DNA of 64,000 nucleotides. Origin: Hymenobacter sp. PAMC 26628 (GTDB lineage Bacteria > Bacteroidota > Bacteroidia > Cytophagales > Hymenobacteraceae). The stretch covers positions 868,001 through 932,000 of the forward strand of contig NZ_CP014304.1 of NCBI RefSeq assembly GCF_001562275.1, in the 5' to 3' direction. Positions 60,814 to 64,000 of this stretch are shown here, in pieces. The notes beneath the pieces are model-generated. The model saw nothing but the letters and a program-made list of their open reading frames with translations, was not told the DNA's origin and did no database searches. The position numbers and the translations under genes were made by a program. Numbering within the stretch: position 1 is the first letter of the stretch; each line of letters begins with the position of its first letter.

Positions 60814-61242
60814 ATGTCCGCCTTCGCCGAACCGTACCTCATCACCCTGCCCAAGCTCGGGGCCCCCGACATCGGCTACATCTCGGTGGCCGACGGGCAG
60901 GGGGCGGAGGTACCGTTTGCGGTGCAGCGCGTGTTCTGGACGTACTACACCCCGGAGAGCATCGTGCGGGGCCGCCATGCTCACCACCGCACCGAGCAGG
61001 TGCTGGTGGCCGTGGCCGGACGCATCACCGTCATCACCGAAACGGCGGCGGGGGGCCTGCACACCTTCCGGCTCGAAGGCCCCCACGTGGGGCTGTACGT
61101 GCCGCCCTTCACGTGGCATACCATGCAGTACTCGCACTCGGCAGTGCAGCTGGTGCTGGCCTCGCAGCCGTACGACGAGGCCGACTACATCCGCGACTAC
61201 GACCAGTTCCGGACACTAGTGCGGAACCGGGCGGCGGGGTAG
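60814..61242 (+). CDS. FdtA/QdtA-type sugar 3,4-ketoisomerase (cupin)
   Basis: 142 residues. The family cupin shows TPESIVRGRHAHHRTEQVLV with the catalytic and metal-like His pair, then LHTFRLEGPHVGLYVPPFTWHTMQ and the closing SQPYDEADYIRDYDQF. Relatives convert dTDP-4-keto-6-deoxyglucose to the 3-keto isomer, the precursor of 3-amino sugars. The next gene encodes the matching aminotransferase, so the pair would make a dTDP-3-amino-3,6-dideoxyhexose. The dTDP-glucose genes rmlA and rmlB are not in the window. Confidence 0.86.
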   Translation: MSAFAEPYLITLPKLGAPDIGYISVADGQGAEVPFAVQRVFWTYYTPESIVRGRHAHHRTEQVLVAVAGRITVITETAAGGLHTFRLEGPHVGLYVPPFTWHTMQYSHSAVQLVLASQPYDEADYIRDYDQFRTLVRNRAAG

Positions 61243-61252
61243 GGGCGGGCCT

Positions 61253-61260
61253 ATCTTTGC
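61253..61260 (+). promoter_or_regulatory. Possible -7 box (TATCTTTG) before the aminotransferase gene
   Basis: Exact TAnnTTTG match 49 bases before the ATG at 61309. Confidence 0.4.
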
Positions 61261-61308
61261 CCGGCCCTACCCCGCCGGACTGCTACGCCGGCGGCCGTTG
61301 CGCGCACG

Positions 61309-62418
61309 ATGCCAGGGCCCCTACCGATTCCTTTCTTCTCGATTGTGCCCCAGCACGCGCCGCTGCGCGCGCAGGTGCTGGCCGCCATGGCCCGGGTCTA
61401 CGATTCGGCCTGGTACGTGCTGGGCGATGAGGTAGCGGCCTTTGAGCGCGAGTACGCGGCCTTCAACCAGGTACCGCACGCGGTGGGCGTGGCCAACGGC
61501 CTCGACGCGCTGGCGCTGGCGCTGCGGGCCCTGGGCGTGGGGCCCGGCGACGAAGTGTTGGTGCCATCCAATACCTACATTGCCACCTGGCTGGCCGTAA
61601 CGCACGTGGGGGCCCGGCCGGTACCCGTCGAGCCCGACCCCGCCACCAGTAACCTCGACCCGGCGCGGCTGGCGGCGGCCCTCACGCCGCGCACCCGCGC
61701 CATCGTGCCGGTGCACCTGTATGGCCAGGCGTGCCGCATGCCGGAAATCATGCAAGTGGCCCGGCAGCACGGCCTGCACGTGGTGGAAGACAACGCCCAG
61801 GCCCAGGGCGCCGCCTTCGGCGGGCGGCTCACCGGCACCTTCGGGGCCCTGAACGCCACCAGCTTCTATCCCGGCAAAAACCTGGGGGCCCTCGGCGACG
61901 CTGGGGCCCTCACCACGGCCGACGCGGGCCTGGCCGAGCAGGTGCGCACGCTCCGCAACTACGGCTCGGCGCGCAAGTACCACAACGACGTCATCGGCTA
62001 CAACTCCCGCCTCGACGAGCTGCAAGCCGCTGTGCTGCGCGTTAAGCTCGGGCACCTGCGGGCCTGGACGGCCCAGCGCCAGCAGCTGGCTGCCTGGTAC
62101 GGCGAGCACCTTGCCGGTACCGACGGCCTACGCCTGCCCGCCGTGGCACCCGGAGCCACCCACGTGTGCCACCTCTACGTGGTGCACACCCCGCGCCGCG
62201 AGGCGTTGCAGCAGCACCTGGCCGCTCAGGGCATCGGCACGCTCATCCACTACCCCGTACCGCCGCACCGCCAGCCCGCCTACGCGGGGCTCGGGTGGGC
62301 GGCCGGGGCCCTGCCCATTGCCGAAAACCTGGCCGCCACTTGCCTGAGCCTGCCCCTGTGGCCGGGCATGACGGAAGAGCAAGTTGCTGCCGTAGCCATG
62401 GCCATTCGCCAATTTTAA
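61309..62418 (+). CDS. DegT/DnrJ/EryC1/StrS-family sugar aminotransferase (FdtB-like)
   Basis: 369 residues. PLP Lys190 lies in TSFYPGKNLGALGDAGAL; the cofactor-binding VANGLDALALALRALGVG and EDNAQAQGAAFGGR are intact, and the N-terminus IPFFSIVPQHAPLRAQ fits the FdtB/QdtB branch. It transfers an amino group from glutamate to a 3-keto sugar nucleotide, using the product of the FdtA-like enzyme encoded just before it. The GT2 gene begins 80 bases downstream and may hand the finished sugar or its carrier to a surface glycan. Confidence 0.9.
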   Translation: MPGPLPIPFFSIVPQHAPLRAQVLAAMARVYDSAWYVLGDEVAAFEREYAAFNQVPHAVGVANGLDALALALRALGVGPGDEVLVPSNTYIATWLAVTHVGARPVPVEPDPATSNLDPARLAAALTPRTRAIVPVHLYGQACRMPEIMQVARQHGLHVVEDNAQAQGAAFGGRLTGTFGALNATSFYPGKNLGALGDAGALTTADAGLAEQVRTLRNYGSARKYHNDVIGYNSRLDELQAAVLRVKLGHLRAWTAQRQQLAAWYGEHLAGTDGLRLPAVAPGATHVCHLYVVHTPRREALQQHLAAQGIGTLIHYPVPPHRQPAYAGLGWAAGALPIAENLAATCLSLPLWPGMTEEQVAAVAMAIRQF

Positions 62419-62498
62419 AGCAGTTTTGTGGCCAACGGGGCCCGCCAAGCCGTGGGCTGGCGACGGCCGCGCCGCCTATATTCCCGGAACAGAGCACC

Positions 62499-63425
62499 AT
62501 GCCCAAGCTTTCCATCGTCATTCCTTGCTACTACAACGAGGAAAATATTCCGGTGACGGTGGCCGAGCTGGTAGCCAACGAAGCCAACTTCGCACCCGGC
62601 CTAACCTTCGAGTATGTGTTCGTCAACGATGGGTCGGGCGACGATACCCTGGGGGCCCTGCGCCGGGCCCAGGCGCAGTACCCCGGCCGCCTGCGCATTG
62701 TGGACCTGGCTGGCAATGTGGGCTCGTACAATGCCATTGTGGCGGGCCTGGCCCACGCCACCGGCGACTGCTTGGCCATCACCACGGCCGACTTGCAGGA
62801 CCCCCTCGCCCTGATGGCCCAGATGTACGGCTACTGGCAGCAGGGTTTCAAGCTGGTTATTGGCAACCGGCAGGAGCGCGAAGAAACCGGCGCGGGCGAG
62901 TGGCTGGCCAGCGGATTTCACTGGCTAATGAAGCGACTGGCTTTGCGTAATATTCCGGACGGGGGGTTCGACTACGCCTTGTTTGACCGGCAGGTGGCCA
63001 CCGAAATTCTGAAATTGCACGAGCGCAACTCCAATGTGTTTTACCTGATGGTGTGGCTGGGGTTTGCGTACGTGAGCTTGCCTTACACCCGCCGTAAGCG
63101 CCAGATTGGCCGTTCGCGCTGGACGCTCACCAAAAAAATCACGCTCCTGATTGACTCGCTGGTCTCGTTCTCGTTCGTGCCCATCCGGGCCATCTCGGTG
63201 GTGGGCCTGGGCCTGGGCCTGCTCGCTTTTCTCTATGGGCTCTACGTCATCGCTCTCAAGCTCGTGCACCCTAACGAGCCGGCCGGTTGGACCACCTTGA
63301 TGGTGGTGCTGCTGTTCGTGTCGGCTTTCCAGATGATAGCCCTGGGCGTAATCGGTGAATACGTGTGGCGCGGGCTGGATGCTGCTCGCAACCGGCCCCT
63401 GTACGTAGTCAAAGAACTGTTTTAA
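62499..63425 (+). CDS. Family 2 glycosyltransferase, polyprenyl-phosphate-sugar type
   Basis: 308 residues from the ATG at 62499. GT-A catalytic domain: LSIVIPCYYNEENIPVTV, EYVFVNDGSGDDTLGAL and the DLQDP motif (TADLQDPLALM), followed by KRQIGRSRWTLTKKITLLID. Two C-terminal membrane helices (about 225-245 and 260-285) anchor it, as in GtrB/ArnC-like enzymes that load a sugar onto undecaprenyl phosphate. It closes the nucleotide-sugar group. Substrate is unknown; family and membrane type are clear. Confidence 0.9.
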   Translation: MPKLSIVIPCYYNEENIPVTVAELVANEANFAPGLTFEYVFVNDGSGDDTLGALRRAQAQYPGRLRIVDLAGNVGSYNAIVAGLAHATGDCLAITTADLQDPLALMAQMYGYWQQGFKLVIGNRQEREETGAGEWLASGFHWLMKRLALRNIPDGGFDYALFDRQVATEILKLHERNSNVFYLMVWLGFAYVSLPYTRRKRQIGRSRWTLTKKITLLIDSLVSFSFVPIRAISVVGLGLGLLAFLYGLYVIALKLVHPNEPAGWTTLMVVLLFVSAFQMIALGVIGEYVWRGLDAARNRPLYVVKELF

Positions 63426-64000
63426 AGCGACTTATAGTAATTTCGCAATTGTTCTACCCGTTCGCCTCACCCCCCCGGCCGCATCTGCTTAATGCGCAGC
63501 GTCTCCGAATAAGGAAAGGGAGAGCTAAGCGATAGCCGCGTGTACACTAACCAAGAAACCATTCCAGGGGCTAGTAGGCCCAGCACTTCCCGCCGCTAGT
63601 AACAGAAAGACTGTTTAGGAACTCTACTGAACATCATGCTTCACTGCACTCAGCATGACGTTCTAGTTGTTTTCGAGGACTTCCTAAACATCTTCAGAAT
63701 GTGCTAACGTGGCCTAAGCACTTCTTGAAATAAAGGCTAGCCAGGTTAATTTATTGGTAAAGTTCAATTTTTATTTTTGCAGAGCACATGGCTGACTGCT
63801 TCAGTGGCATCTTGATGTAGGCACGGGCGCCTGCAACATGGCTGAGAATTGGGTTGCGCCGGAGCAATAACTGGCATACTAACTTGAAGGTAACTCGAGC
63901 CTGCCTCCAACCTAGCTCCAGCCATACTCGAACCTAGCGCTAAATGGAGGTTGTGGCGCTCGATAAATTGGAAGAAAGCGGGTATGCAAGCGAATGCATG
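63426..64000. other. Gene-free right end
   Basis: About 575 bases with no credible coding frame. It holds a nested palindrome at 63612-63700: outer arms TGTTTAGGAACTCT and AGGACTTCCTAAACA around a shortened family A site. The rest shows no structure that I can assign. Confidence 0.5.
63629..63663. repeat. Family A intergenic palindrome, copy 7 (truncated)
   Basis: GAACATCATGCT and AGCATGACGTTC, the outer part of a family A arm pair, with the whole inner GAAGCATCT block missing. It is enclosed by a second inverted repeat (TGTTTAGGA/TCCTAAACA). Confidence 0.65.

Overview
The window looks like chromosomal DNA of a high-GC member of the Bacteroidota, most likely Hymenobacter or a close Cytophagales relative. 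The grounds are type IX secretion sorting domains on exported enzymes, a TonB-dependent receptor with a carboxypeptidase-like N-terminal domain, DUF3857 proteins, -7 boxes of the TAnnTTTG type, and heavy use of the GGGGCC word for Gly-Ala. The genus is an inference from gene content and style, not a database match. I found no rRNA, CRISPR array or prophage, and one tRNA (Ala, GGC).

Layout. 1-12.1 kb: outer-membrane barrel fragment, two AT-richer genes (esterase with a sorting domain, acyltransferase), a reprolysin-type metalloprotease, two DUF3857 proteins and an MFS exporter. 12.1-18.8 kb: an SGNH esterase, then a mobile, AT-rich island with a decayed IS5-type transposase, an exostosin-type glycosyltransferase, an IS630 element with intact ends, a small lipoprotein and a decayed second IS630. 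18.9-22.7 kb: ABC exporter, CDF metal transporter, DUF4136 lipoprotein.

22.7-38.2 kb is the centre of interest: a purine-catabolism island. It encodes guanine deaminase, xanthine dehydrogenase (small and large subunits plus XdhC), uricase, HIU hydrolase, OHCU decarboxylase, allantoinase, allantoate amidohydrolase, ureidoglycine aminohydrolase, and a CitE/malate-synthase-like DUF6986 protein that could take up the final glyoxylate. The one missing step, breakdown of ureidoglycolate, coincides with an unassigned creatininase-family protein inside the operon. A microbial rhodopsin with a DTK proton-pump motif sits between the two arms of the island, and a PIN-type toxin-antitoxin-like pair lies between xdhA and guaD.

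38.3-55.6 kb is mostly housekeeping and envelope: lipoproteins, a glycosyltransferase, a frameshifted HEAT-repeat cyclophilin, an MscS channel, a TonB-like protein, cysE-cysK with a four-helix-bundle gene inserted between them, a DUF2252 protein, the tRNA, a large TonB-dependent receptor, an NlpC/P60 lipoprotein and a GlcD-type oxidase. 55.7-63.4 kb carries an acyl-CoA-binding protein and a nucleotide-sugar/polysaccharide group (asnB-type amidotransferase, UDP-glucose dehydrogenase, UDP-glucuronate decarboxylase-like, FdtA-like, FdtB-like, GT2).

Two families of intergenic palindromes run through the window: family A (seven sites, built round GTCATGC...GAAGCATCT) and family B (two sites, built round GTAAAACGnAG), both concentrated in the purine island. 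The family A arms covary, so the hairpin itself appears to be what is conserved.
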